A stretch of DNA of 64,000 nucleotides from Micromonospora sp. FIMYZ51 (GTDB taxonomy: Bacteria; Actinomycetota; Actinomycetes; Mycobacteriales; Micromonosporaceae): positions 372,001 through 436,000 of the forward strand of contig NZ_CP134706.1 in assembly GCF_038246755.1 (NCBI RefSeq). The letters are read 5' to 3'. The first letter of the stretch is position 1. Each line of letters opens with the position of its first letter. The translations under genes were made by a program, and so were the position numbers. This document shows positions 27,441-35,873 of the stretch, one piece after another. Under the pieces are notes generated by a model, which saw only the letters and a list, made by a program, of their open reading frames with translations, was not told where the DNA came from and searched no databases.

Positions 27441-27802
27441 TGCGCGACGGCTACGTGGCCCGCTGGCAGGGCCGGGAGTACCCGGCGAGCCCGGCCGGCG
27501 GTGAAACCCGGCTCTACCGGTCGGAGCCGGGTGACGGGTTCGTCGAGGTGCGGCCCGGCCGGTACGTACGGGTCGTCCCGACCAGCGAGATCGAGGAACT
27601 GGCGTACGTGCGGACGACCTGCACCTGGCAGGGCCAGCCGTTCATTGTGCTCGGCGAGCACGAGGGCTGGCTCCGGGTCGAGTACACCGGTGGCCGCTGG
27701 CCGGTCGCCCAGGCGATGCGCCTGGAGTCCTTCGACTTCGGCGTATACCAGGGATGGGCGCCCGTCACCGAGGTCACCGACCTGCGTGAACAGCGGGTCT
27801 GA
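27440..27802 (+). CDS. Small hypothetical protein coupled to the SseB-domain gene
   Basis: The 120-aa acidic, aromatic-rich product is not one I can assign. It has no signal peptide or membrane segment; visible features are VRPGRYVRVVPTSEIEEL and YTGGRWPVAQAMRLESFDFG. The ATG at 27440 overlaps the preceding stop by 1 nt (TGATG), so synthesis is coupled. A small gene directly behind the variable C-terminal domain of a large T7SS-linked protein recalls effector-immunity pairs, but that is inference only. Confidence 0.7.
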   Translation: MRDGYVARWQGREYPASPAGGETRLYRSEPGDGFVEVRPGRYVRVVPTSEIEELAYVRTTCTWQGQPFIVLGEHEGWLRVEYTGGRWPVAQAMRLESFDFGVYQGWAPVTEVTDLREQRV

Positions 27803-27863
27803 GAGCCGTCTGCGCGAAACGGCGGGGACGAGTTCCGGCGGCACCGCGGGTGGCCGGCCGGGT

Positions 27864-28796
27864 TCACGACTTCGCCCAGCGCAGCACCTCGCCCAGCACC
27901 AGCTCCGGTGCCTCCAGATGCGGGAAGTGTGCGATCTCGTTGAGCAGCCGCCACTCGTACGCGGCGCTGACGTAGCGACCCGAGCCCTGGGCGGTACGCG
28001 GCAAGGACGCCTCGTCCAGCGCGCCGTGCAGTTGCAGGGTGGGCGTGACAAGCGGTCGCTGCATCAACTTGACGAACCGGTAGCCGTGTAGCCGCAGCAC
28101 CGACCGGAACGCCCACCGGTAGCCCTCCAGCGCGCAGAAGGCCGCCTGCGGGATCCGGATGGCCTCCCGGTAGCGCTGCGCGTACCCGGCGAAATCCGGG
28201 CCGGTGACCCAGCGGGGGCCACCCCAGCGGCGCAGGATCTCCTCCACCGCCCGGCCCTCGTCCCGGGTGAGCACGTGCTCGTAGCGGGGCAGCTGGAACT
28301 TCAACGTGGGCGTGGAGGCGGTGAACTGACCGCGCGGATCGGCGAAGATCGCCGCGCGCAGCCGCAGCGGATGCGGCGCGCCGAGCACCACCAGCCGGCG
28401 TACCAGCGTGGGATGGAACGACGCCACGGTCCAGGCGATCATGCCGCCCGCGCCGGTGCCGACCACGGTCGCCGAACGCTCACCGAGGGCCCGGATCATC
28501 CCGGCCACGTCGGCGGCGAGGGTGTAACCGTCGTACCCCCGGGGTGGTTTGTCGCTGGCCCCGTAGCCGCGCAGGTCGACGGCGACGGCGCGGAAGCCGG
28601 CGTCGGCGACCGCCGGAAGCATCTGGTGCCAGGCCCACCAGTGCTCGGGAAAGCCGTGCAGGAAGAGCACCATCGGCCCGGTTCCGGCCTCGACGACGTG
28701 GAACCGGCTGCCGTTGGCGCCGACGAACCGGTGCGTCCACGGCCCCTCGGTGAGGACACAGGACTCGTCGACGGCACCGCCGCGCTGCTCGGTCAT
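27864..28796 (-). CDS. Alpha/beta-fold hydrolase lacking the nucleophile
   Basis: The 310-aa protein resembles epoxide hydrolases and haloalkane dehalogenases: oxyanion motif HGFPEHWWAW, cap domain, late acid in LHGALDEAS and catalytic His in IAHFPHLE. At the nucleophile elbow, where GHDWGG is expected, it reads GTGAGG. The Asp (or Ser) is replaced by Gly, and this is clear in the DNA. It is therefore probably not a normal hydrolase; it could bind ligand or use another mechanism. The start is ATG 28796. It converges with the T7SS-linked genes. Confidence 0.82.
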   Translation of the reverse strand: MTEQRGGAVDESCVLTEGPWTHRFVGANGSRFHVVEAGTGPMVLFLHGFPEHWWAWHQMLPAVADAGFRAVAVDLRGYGASDKPPRGYDGYTLAADVAGMIRALGERSATVVGTGAGGMIAWTVASFHPTLVRRLVVLGAPHPLRLRAAIFADPRGQFTASTPTLKFQLPRYEHVLTRDEGRAVEEILRRWGGPRWVTGPDFAGYAQRYREAIRIPQAAFCALEGYRWAFRSVLRLHGYRFVKLMQRPLVTPTLQLHGALDEASLPRTAQGSGRYVSAAYEWRLLNEIAHFPHLEAPELVLGEVLRWAKS

Positions 28797-28836
28797 GCCC
28801 GACAGCCTATGACCCCGGTGCCGCTCGCCCGGCGCG

Positions 28837-28872
28837 CGATGCCCCGGGCAGGTGACCCTGCCCGGGGCATCG
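28837..28872. terminator. Strong hairpin after the M6 protease gene
   Basis: A perfect 16-bp stem, CGATGCCCCGGGCAGG (28837-28852) and CCTGCCCGGGGCATCG (28857-28872), has a 4-nt loop. It lies 17 nt beyond the protease stop on the minus strand. Confidence 0.8.
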
Positions 28873-28888
28873 TTTGTCGCTCAGCGGC

Positions 28889-31309
28889 TCAGGAGAACCG
28901 GACCTTGGTGTAGATGCCGTTCTGTTCGAGCACCTTGATCTTGGTGCCGGTGGCCGGCAGCTTGACGCCGTGGTTCGGCAGCTCCGGGAACCAGTACTGC
29001 TTGGTGTCGTCGAAGAGCGGCTGCGCGGCCTGCCCACGGATGTACTGCGGCTGGCTGTTCAGGTGCAGCGTGAACGAATCCGCCTTCTTCAGGCTGAACG
29101 GCGCGTCGTAGACCTGGATCCGGGCCCGCCAGGGCTGGCCGGTCAGGTTGTAGATCGGCCGGGGACGGGAGTCGATGATCAGGTTCCGGCCCTCGCCCGG
29201 GTGCGCGAACGTGTCGTTGTCCGCCCACCGGGTGTTCCAGTACGAGATCAGCAGACCCTCCTGGTACGGGTAGTGGTCCACGTAGTCCGGCTTGGTGTTG
29301 GCGTACCCGAAGAAGTACGGGCCGGTCTTGAGGTACTTGTCGTACGAGATGTACTGCCGGGTGCCCGCGATGTAGTAGTTCGCGAAGCTGCGGGTGTAGC
29401 TCTCCTCGACCACCTCGAAGCCGCCGGCCAGCGTCCAACCCGTCCCGCCGTCCTCGGCACCGTCGGTGAAGACGGTCTCGCCGTCGGCGGTCAGGGTGAT
29501 GGCGTCACCGAAGAAGCCGCCCTCGGAGACCGCGCCGTCGGTCTGGTAGCGCAGCCGGAAGCCGACCTGGTTGCCGACCACCGCGTCCAGCGGAATCTCG
29601 ATGTCCACCCACTCGTCGTCGGAGCTGCCGTCCAGCGCGAACCGGCCGGGCGAGATCTCCTTCAACGGCTCACCGTCGACCGTGCCGGGTTGCGGCGTCC
29701 AGGTCTGCCCACCGTCGATCGAGGTCTCGAAGAAGAGATAGTCGTACTCCTCCTCGATGCTGTAGCGACCCTTGAGCGACAGCGTCGCCGACGACTTCCC
29801 GGCCAGGTCGAACGTCCGGGTCAGGGTGCTGTTCAGGTCGTCGGCGTTGCCGGAGAAGAACTGCTTGCTGCCCTCGAACGGCGCGCCGTTGTCGAAGGTG
29901 TACTCCCGCTCGGGCAGCACCACCACGGCGGCCTGGGCCTCCTTGGTGTTGTATTCCTGCGGGCCGAGGACCAGGGTGCGCTTCTGCCCGGCCACGATCA
30001 CCTCGTAGTCGAGCCAGCCGAGCTGGAGCTTGTTCCATGCGCCCAGGTCGCCACCGCGCTCGCCGATGCCGCCGTCGTTCTTGGCGCCGAGCCGGCTCTG
30101 GGCCATCAGGGTCCAGTGCTCGTTGTTGTTGTCGCCGCCACTGATCACGTTGTAGTCGTCCGGCAGACCGAGGTCGTGGGCGTACTCGTGGTAGAAGACG
30201 CTACGGCCGCCGTTCTCCGGCTGGATGGTGTAGTCGCCGATCCAGATGCCGGTGTCACCGATCTGGGTGCCGCCGGCCGGGAAGTTCGGCGGGCCGGTAC
30301 GCCCCTGGTCGGAGGCGTACGCATACCAGCGGTGGCTCCAGATGGCGTCCTCGCCGTAGATCGGGTCACCGTCGGCCATGTCACCACCGGCGTGCACGAT
30401 CTGGAAGTGGTCGATGTAGCCGTCCGGCTCGTTGAAGTCACCGTCGCCGTCGTGGTCGTACCGGTCCCACTGGTCCATCGCCCGCACGTCGGCGGCGATC
30501 TCCGCGTCGCTGCGGCCGGCGGCCTTCTGGTCGGCGACCCACTGGTTTGCCGCGTCCCGCACCAGCGCCCAGACGTTGGAGCAGACGATGTCCCCGCACG
30601 GGTAGCCGTTGGAACGGCCGTACCGGGCCTGGTTGTAGTCGACCTTCACCCAGTTGGTGACCACGCCGTCGACGCTGTAGCGGCCCGAGGACTGGGCCTC
30701 GTAGTACTGCTTCACCGACTCGTCGCCCGGCCCGGTGCCGAAGTAGAGCTTGCGGTAGTGGTCGGCGTCGTAGTCCGGCTGCCAGACGGTGGAGTTGTCC
30801 ACCCGCCGGTCCGGCTCCGGGATCTCGTTGTGCCGTGGCCCGTCGAACCGGGCCGGGCCGGGAACGTCCGGGTCGGTGTCCTGGTCGGGGTAGTTCGGGT
30901 GCCGTTCGTCGCCGAACTCGGCGAGGATGACGAAGATCTGGTCGGTCCGTTCCCGGGACAGCTCGACGTACTGCCTCTCGGTGGGACCCTTGCCGCCCTT
31001 GGTGGTCTTGGCGTTGCGACCGGCCTTGCCGCCACGGACGGCCCGGTCACCGACCTTGACCACCGTGCTGCCGTTGATCCGTTCTGGCTTGGCGCGGCCC
31101 GAGAGCACCTCGCTCAGGCCCTCCTGACGCAGCGCGCGACGCTTCTCCTCAAGCGGGTTCGGCAGGTCGTGTTCGGCGTGGGCGGGCTCGGCGACCGACG
31201 GGGCGGCAGCTGGTGGCTGCGCCACCGGTGCGGCGGCGGCGGATGCGCCGACCGTCAGACCTGTCGCCGTCAACGAGAGCCCGAGCAGACCCACTGCGAC
31301 TTTCCGCAC
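28889..31309 (-). CDS. Secreted M6-family metalloprotease (immune inhibitor A type)
   Basis: The 806-aa zinc protease is exported by the Sec route: signal peptide KVAVGLLGLSLTATGLTVG with a cleavage region near ASAAAA (about residue 27). After a propeptide it has a calcium-type loop DHDGDGDFNE (285-294), the zinc motif HEYAH (374-378) followed by D384 in LGLPDDY, and a C-terminal beta-rich region with MAM/immune-inhibitor-like repeats. I chose GTG 31309 because GGAGG lies 6 nt upstream and the signal peptide starts there; the frame remains open about 70 codons upstream without meaning. Confidence 0.9.
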   Translation of the reverse strand: MRKVAVGLLGLSLTATGLTVGASAAAAPVAQPPAAAPSVAEPAHAEHDLPNPLEEKRRALRQEGLSEVLSGRAKPERINGSTVVKVGDRAVRGGKAGRNAKTTKGGKGPTERQYVELSRERTDQIFVILAEFGDERHPNYPDQDTDPDVPGPARFDGPRHNEIPEPDRRVDNSTVWQPDYDADHYRKLYFGTGPGDESVKQYYEAQSSGRYSVDGVVTNWVKVDYNQARYGRSNGYPCGDIVCSNVWALVRDAANQWVADQKAAGRSDAEIAADVRAMDQWDRYDHDGDGDFNEPDGYIDHFQIVHAGGDMADGDPIYGEDAIWSHRWYAYASDQGRTGPPNFPAGGTQIGDTGIWIGDYTIQPENGGRSVFYHEYAHDLGLPDDYNVISGGDNNNEHWTLMAQSRLGAKNDGGIGERGGDLGAWNKLQLGWLDYEVIVAGQKRTLVLGPQEYNTKEAQAAVVVLPEREYTFDNGAPFEGSKQFFSGNADDLNSTLTRTFDLAGKSSATLSLKGRYSIEEEYDYLFFETSIDGGQTWTPQPGTVDGEPLKEISPGRFALDGSSDDEWVDIEIPLDAVVGNQVGFRLRYQTDGAVSEGGFFGDAITLTADGETVFTDGAEDGGTGWTLAGGFEVVEESYTRSFANYYIAGTRQYISYDKYLKTGPYFFGYANTKPDYVDHYPYQEGLLISYWNTRWADNDTFAHPGEGRNLIIDSRPRPIYNLTGQPWRARIQVYDAPFSLKKADSFTLHLNSQPQYIRGQAAQPLFDDTKQYWFPELPNHGVKLPATGTKIKVLEQNGIYTKVRFS

Positions 31310-31534
31310 GTGGTACCTCCGGATCGAGGGAACCGGCCCATCGGGGGTTGTGGGCCGGTGAAATGGCCTCCGCAAACTGGGGCCACTGGTGAACTTAGGC
31401 ACTACTGGGACTGGTGGGAAGGGGTCTGCATCGATTTGGTGCTTGTTTGTTTCCCAGCGACCGTCGTCGACCCGCCGACTTCGCGGCGCCCACCGCCCCG
31501 GCCACCCTGCCGCCCGACGCACCTACCGACACGC

Positions 31535-31570
31535 CGACGGGTGGCGGTCCGTGCGGACCGCCACCCGTCG
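31535..31570. terminator. Strong hairpin after acs
   Basis: CGACGGGTGGCGGTCC (31535-31550) and GGACCGCCACCCGTCG (31555-31570) form a perfect 16-bp stem with a 4-nt loop, 16 nt past the acs stop on the minus strand. Confidence 0.8.
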
Positions 31571-31586
31571 GGTCGTACGCCTGCCG

Positions 31587-33581
31587 TCAGTCCTCGTCGG
31601 ACTTGCCGCCACCCATGCCGGAGGCGATCAGCTCCATCACGGACGAATCCTGCAACGTGGTCACGTCACCAAGGGAACGGTTCTCCGCCACGTCCCGCAG
31701 CAGCCGGCGCATGATCTTGCCGGACCGGGTCTTCGGCAGCTCCGGCACCAGCATGATCTGCCGGGGCTTGGCGATCGGTCCGAGCGTCTTCGCCACGTGG
31801 TTGCGCAGGTCGGCGATGAGTTGCTCACCTGCCGCGCCGGAGATGTCCGTGGTGCCGCGCGGAATGGCGAACGCGACGATCGCCTGGCCGGTGGTCGGGT
31901 CGGTGGCGCCGACCACCGCCGCCTCGGCCACCGACGGGTGCGAGACAAGCGCCGACTCGACCTCGGTGGTGGAAATGTTGTGCCCCGACACCAGCATCAC
32001 GTCGTCCACCCGGCCGAGCAGCCAGACGTGCCCGTCGTCGTCCTTCTTCGCCCCGTCACCGGCGAAGTAGATCCACGGGTCGTCGGCGTTTCCGCTCGCA
32101 CCCGCACCGAACCGGGACCAGTACGTCTCGATGAACCGGTTGTCGTCACCCCAGATGGTGCGCAGCATCGACGGCCACGGCTCGCGCAGGACCAGGTAGC
32201 CGCCGCCACCGTTCGGCACCGACTGGCCCTGGTCGTCGACCACGTCGGCGACGATGCCGGGCAGCGGGGTCATCGCCGAACCGGGCTTGGCGGCGGTCAC
32301 CCCCGGCAACGGCGAGATCATCATGCTGCCGGTCTCGGTCTGCCACCAGGTGTCCACGATCGGCAGTTCGCCCCGCCCGACGTGCTGCCGGTACCACATC
32401 CACGCCTCGGGGTTGATCGGCTCACCGACGCTGCCGAGCAGCCGCAACGAGGAGAGATCGAAGCCGGCGGGAATGTCCTCGCCCCACTTCATCATGGTCC
32501 GGATCAGGGTCGGGGCGGTGTAGAGGATGGTGACCCGGTACTTGTCGACGATCTCCCAGAAGCGTCCCTTGTGCGGGGTGTCCGGGGTGCCCTCGTACAT
32601 CACCTGGGTCGCGCCGTTGGCGAGCGGACCGTAGACGATGTAGGAGTGGCCGGTCACCCAGCCGATGTCCGCGGTGCACCAGTAGACGTCCGTCTCCGGC
32701 TTCAGGTCGAAGACCGCGTAGGACGTGTACGCCGCCTGGGTCAGGTAGCCGCCGGTGGTGTGCAGGATGCCCTTCGGGCGGGCCGTGGTGCCGCTGGTGT
32801 AGAGGATGAAGAGCGGGTGCTCGGCGTCGAACGCCTCGGCGGTGTGCTCGGTCGACGCCGGCTCCACCGTCTCGTGCCACCAGTGGTCCTTCGCCGACCA
32901 GGCGACCTCCTCGCCGGTGCGGCGGACCACCAGGACGTGCTCGATCGACGGGCAGTTTGCCACCGCCTCGTCCACCGTCGGCTTCAGCGCGGACGGCTTG
33001 CCGCGCCGGTAACCACCGTCGGCGGTGATCACCACCTTGGCCGAGGCGTCCTGGATCCGGTTGGTAAGCGACTCGGCCGAGAAACCGCCGAAGACCACGC
33101 TGTGGGTGGCGCCGATCCGGGCGCAGGCCAGCATCGCGACCGCCGCCTCCGGAATCATCGGCAGGTAGATCGCCACCCGGTCACCGGCGACCACCCCGAG
33201 GTCGGTGAGCGCGTTCGCCGCCTGGCAGGTGAGCTGGTGCAGTTCGGCGTACGTGATGGTGCGGGTGTCGCCCGGCTCGCCCTCCCAGTGGATCGCCACC
33301 TTGTCGCCCCGGCCGGCCTCGACATGCCGGTCGAGACAGTTGTACGCCACGTTCAGCTGCCCACCGACGAACCACTTCGCGAACGGCGGATTCGACCAGT
33401 CCAGCACCTGGTCCCACTGCTTCGCCCAGCTCAGTCGCCCGGCCTGCTGCTCCCAGAAGGCCAGCCGGTCGGTCTCGGCCTCGGCGTACGCCTCGGCGGT
33501 GACGTTGGCGGCAGCGGCGAGTTCGGCCGGCGGCGGGAACTGGCGCGTCTCGTTCAGCAGATTGGCCAATGCCTCACTCAT
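31587..33581 (-). CDS. acs: Acetyl-CoA synthetase
   Basis: Acs activates acetate with ATP through acetyl-AMP to acetyl-CoA in the cytosol. The 664-aa product has the adenylate-forming P-loop [11 protein letters not shown], the substrate-pocket region [10 protein letters not shown], the hinge/second core [15 protein letters not shown] and the C-terminal [11 protein letters not shown]. The lysine of that last motif is the site of regulatory acetylation in this family. Start ATG 33581 (MSEALANLL) and length are normal. It is a single gene with a strong hairpin behind it. Confidence 0.97.
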   Translation of the reverse strand: MSEALANLLNETRQFPPPAELAAAANVTAEAYAEAETDRLAFWEQQAGRLSWAKQWDQVLDWSNPPFAKWFVGGQLNVAYNCLDRHVEAGRGDKVAIHWEGEPGDTRTITYAELHQLTCQAANALTDLGVVAGDRVAIYLPMIPEAAVAMLACARIGATHSVVFGGFSAESLTNRIQDASAKVVITADGGYRRGKPSALKPTVDEAVANCPSIEHVLVVRRTGEEVAWSAKDHWWHETVEPASTEHTAEAFDAEHPLFILYTSGTTARPKGILHTTGGYLTQAAYTSYAVFDLKPETDVYWCTADIGWVTGHSYIVYGPLANGATQVMYEGTPDTPHKGRFWEIVDKYRVTILYTAPTLIRTMMKWGEDIPAGFDLSSLRLLGSVGEPINPEAWMWYRQHVGRGELPIVDTWWQTETGSMMISPLPGVTAAKPGSAMTPLPGIVADVVDDQGQSVPNGGGGYLVLREPWPSMLRTIWGDDNRFIETYWSRFGAGASGNADDPWIYFAGDGAKKDDDGHVWLLGRVDDVMLVSGHNISTTEVESALVSHPSVAEAAVVGATDPTTGQAIVAFAIPRGTTDISGAAGEQLIADLRNHVAKTLGPIAKPRQIMLVPELPKTRSGKIMRRLLRDVAENRSLGDVTTLQDSSVMELIASGMGGGKSDED

Positions 33582-33708
33582 GCCGTGATCTCCTCGTCGC
33601 TCGGGGGGTGACCTGCGTCTCCTCCGGGCAGGTTAGCCGGGGCGAACGACCGAGGCGACCGAACCCTCCCGCCCCCGTCGCCCAACGGCCCCTCCCAAGC
33701 GCCGAGAT

Positions 33709-33765
33709 GTAAGGAAGGGCACCTTATTAACGCCTGGTGTAGAGGAAGGGCCCCCTATTAACACC
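33709..33765. repeat. Tandem intergenic repeat before the Fic-like gene
   Basis: Two copies of about 26 bp (33709-33734 and 33739-33765) share GTA-A/GAGGAAGGGC-CCTATTAAC-CC with an AT-rich TTATTAA or CTATTAA segment. They lie in the 259-bp acs / Fic-like divergent spacer. From memory, similar GGAAGGGC-TTATTAACGCC units recur between genes in Micromonospora; I could not check this. They may supply a promoter-like region. Confidence 0.65.
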
Positions 33766-33840
33766 TCGCTGCCGGTGGCGCGCGTCGCGTCGCCGGTGAC
33801 TGCGGCGCGGGCCGGACGCTGCGGTCGATAACGTGACGGG

Positions 33841-34587
33841 GTGACGACCGACCCGCTCGCGCCGCTGCTCGCGCTCGCCGACGTCGCCGACGCCGTCGAG
33901 CAGGCCCGCGCCCGCTTCGACCAGGCCCTCGGCCACCGGGCGCTGCGCCGGCACGGCGGCCAGGTCGCCGCCGAGGTGAGCCTGCGGTCCGCGGTGGCCA
34001 GCGCCGCCCTCGAAGGCCGGGTGCACGAGCGGGAGGCGGTACGCGCCGGCACCGTCACCGAACCCGTGCTCCAGGGCGCGCTGCGGGTCGCCGGGGCGCT
34101 GCCCGGCCTGAGCGACCTCTGGCCCAAGGCCCCCCGGCAGGCGCTTGCGAAACTGCACGTACTCGCCGCCCGGGACCTGGTCGCCGAGGCCGAGCTGGGC
34201 CGGCCGATCGACGATCCGGTGGTCGCCGCCCGGCTGGACGGCCTGGCCCAGCTGGCGGCCGGCGGCACGAAGGTCGCCCCGCTGGTGCTGGCCGCCGTCG
34301 TACACGGGGAGTTGCTGAACCTGCGCCCGTTCGCCGGCCCCTCCGGCGTGGTGGCCCGGGGCGCGGCCCGCCTGGTCCTGCTCTCCAGCGGGTTCGACCC
34401 GCGTGGGTTGCTCGCCGTCGACGTCGGCCACCGCGAGCGGGAACCGGAGTACGTCGGTGCGGCCGGCGCCTTCGCCACCGGCACCCCCGACGGGCTGCGC
34501 TCCTGGCTACGCCACTACATGGCCGCCATCGAGGTGGGCGCCGACCAGCTCCGGGAAATCGGCGACGAGGTGCTGGCCGCCACCTGA
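33841..34587 (+). CDS. Fic-like domain protein with degenerate active site
   Basis: The 248-aa all-helical protein has an N-terminal region and a Fic-like core. Where active Fic proteins carry HPF-x-D/E-GNGR-x-x-R, this one reads RPFAGPSGVVAR after HGELLNL. The catalytic His is Arg and the GNGR loop is lost, so AMP transfer is unlikely. Homologues next to acs and the HAD-IB phosphatase are common in actinomycetes, which suggests a conserved non-catalytic role. Start GTG 33841. Confidence 0.65.
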   Translation: MTTDPLAPLLALADVADAVEQARARFDQALGHRALRRHGGQVAAEVSLRSAVASAALEGRVHEREAVRAGTVTEPVLQGALRVAGALPGLSDLWPKAPRQALAKLHVLAARDLVAEAELGRPIDDPVVAARLDGLAQLAAGGTKVAPLVLAAVVHGELLNLRPFAGPSGVVARGAARLVLLSSGFDPRGLLAVDVGHREREPEYVGAAGAFATGTPDGLRSWLRHYMAAIEVGADQLREIGDEVLAAT

Positions 34588-34708
34588 CGGACTGCGGCGA
34601 CGGCCGACGGGCCAGCCCGGTTGCGCGGCTCAGGCCGCTCGGGTGGCACAGGCTCGGGCCGTCGGGGGTGGCGCAGGCTCGGGCCACCGGGTGGCTGGCG
34701 GGGAGGGC

Positions 34709-35518
34709 TCAGGCCGGGGTGGCGCTGGCGCGGACCTGGCGGCGGTGCCGGCCGTACCAGGCGATGCCGATCGCCACGCCGACGCCCACACCGAGCGCCG
34801 CTGCGGCGACCGGGACGGCAGGTCGTTCCCGCAGCCGCCGGCCCAGCGGGATCGGGTGCCGGAACTCCAGCACCGGCCAGGCGTTTTCCACGGCCAACCT
34901 GCGCAGCTGCCGGTCCGGGTTGACCACCGTCGGATGCCCCACGCACTCCAGCAACGGCCGATCACTGTACGAGTCGGAGTACGCGTACGAGTCGGCCAGG
35001 TCGTACCCGCGCTCGGCGGCGAGTTCGCTTACCGCCTCGACCTTGCTCGGCCCGGCCGCGTAGAACTCGACCTCGCCGTTGTACCGGCCGTCCAGCACAC
35101 CCATCCGGGTGGCGATCACGTCGGTGATGCCGAGCAGGGCGCCGATCGGCCGCACCATCTCCTCGCCCGAGGCGGAGACCAGCACGACGTCCCGGCCGGC
35201 CGCCTGGTGCTCCTCGATCAGGGCGGCGGCCTCGGCGTACACGTAAGGGTTGATCAGCTCGTGCAGCGTCTCCGCGACGATCTGACGAACCTGCTCCACC
35301 TGCCACCCCTTACAGAGCGTGGCAAGGTAGTCCCGCGTCCGGGCCATGGTCTGCTCGTCGGTGCCGCCCAGCCGGAACATCAGCTGCGCGTACGCCGACT
35401 TGACCACGTCACGCCGGGTGATCAGGCCGTCCCGGTAGAACGGCCTACCGAACGCCAAGGCGCTCGACTTGGCGATGACGGTCTTGTCCAGATCGAAGAA
35501 AGCGGCACTTCGGCCCAC
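34709..35518 (-). CDS. HAD-IB family phosphatase (Rv3661-like)
   Basis: The 269-aa HAD-superfamily enzyme has motif I FFDLDKTVI (nucleophile and acid Asp), motif II VLVSASGEEMV and motif III/IV SYAYSDSYSDRPLLECVG. This is the SerB/HAD-IB layout with an all-helical cap. A C-terminal hydrophobic helix (VPVAAAALGVGVGVAIGIAWYG) and a basic tail suggest membrane attachment. In mycobacteria the homologue Rv3661 adjoins the 6C RNA and ssd. That order holds here apart from the mobile-element insertion. The substrate is unknown. Confidence 0.87.
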   Translation of the reverse strand: MGRSAAFFDLDKTVIAKSSALAFGRPFYRDGLITRRDVVKSAYAQLMFRLGGTDEQTMARTRDYLATLCKGWQVEQVRQIVAETLHELINPYVYAEAAALIEEHQAAGRDVVLVSASGEEMVRPIGALLGITDVIATRMGVLDGRYNGEVEFYAAGPSKVEAVSELAAERGYDLADSYAYSDSYSDRPLLECVGHPTVVNPDRQLRRLAVENAWPVLEFRHPIPLGRRLRERPAVPVAAAALGVGVGVAIGIAWYGRHRRQVRASATPA

Positions 35519-35614
35519 GGCGCGAAAGTCTAGCCCGATGGTCTATCGTCGGCGGGTGCCCGGGGGCCGAAGACCGCTTGGACCTGCGGGCCGGCCCGTA
35601 TTGCGCCTGCGAAG

Positions 35615-35630
35615 AGTGACTGCGGTCACA
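35615..35630. promoter_or_regulatory. CRP/GlxR-like binding site
   Basis: AGTGACTGCGGTCACA matches the CRP-type consensus TGTGA-N6-TCACA at all but the first base, and the GTGA / TCAC halves are perfect. It lies about 100 bp upstream of the HAD-IB gene and about 140 bp upstream of the 6C RNA. It is a candidate cAMP-receptor-protein operator for either; no experimental support is visible. Confidence 0.45.
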
Positions 35631-35756
35631 CTCTCCGAACCGGAATTCGCAGGGAGTGGAGGCTACACCACTCGACGTACACAGGTTCGCTCAGGCAGAC
35701 TTGTCACTAAGACGAGCACTCATTACTCGGACAACACCGCAGGCCCTCGGCGGTTG

Positions 35757-35849
35757 CACCCCCCGTGACCGCTGAGCGGGTTCGGCTCGACCCCCCCGGA
35801 GCCGAACCCCCGACGACCCCCGTCTCCCCCCGACGGGGGTCGTCCCTTT
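35757..35849 (+). ncRNA. 6C small RNA (B11-like)
   Basis: Two adjacent hairpins each carry a run of at least six cytosines in the loop, the hallmark of 6C RNA. Hairpin 1 is GGGTTCGGCTC (35778-35788) with GAGCCGAACCC (35799-35809) around a loop containing seven C. Hairpin 2 is GACGACCCCCGTC (35812-35824) with GACGGGGGTCGTC (35832-35844), a TCCCCCC loop and a following CCCTTT terminator tail. In M. tuberculosis the 6C RNA B11 lies between Rv3661 and ssd, as the flanks here imply. The 5' end is approximate, guided by the 93-nt length of B11. A mobile element is inserted in hairpin 2 at 35825. Confidence 0.85.
35825..35849. repeat. attL core (25-bp direct repeat)
   Basis: The core starts at the loop of the second 6C hairpin (TCCCCCC) and covers the whole 3' stem arm and the CCCTTT tail. 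It is identical to 50413-50437. The integrase stop lies 25 nt away, the normal int-att spacing for AICEs. Confidence 0.85.
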
Positions 35850-35873
35850 GCGCCGTGAGTGTCCCGGTGCTGG

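Noticed and set aside
28874..33611. Two long plus-strand frames (946 and 740 aa) opposite the M6 protease and acs
   Set aside because: Both are antisense shadows of genes whose catalytic motifs are complete on the minus strand.
35469..35768. A 99-aa plus-strand frame between the HAD-IB gene and the 6C RNA
   Set aside because: It starts within the phosphatase gene on the other strand, has no binding site or family resemblance, and runs across the likely promoter of the RNA.
35519..35870. A tRNA gene as the integration target of the element
   Set aside because: I looked for a cloverleaf and a T-loop around attL and found none; the two C-loop hairpins fit 6C RNA instead.
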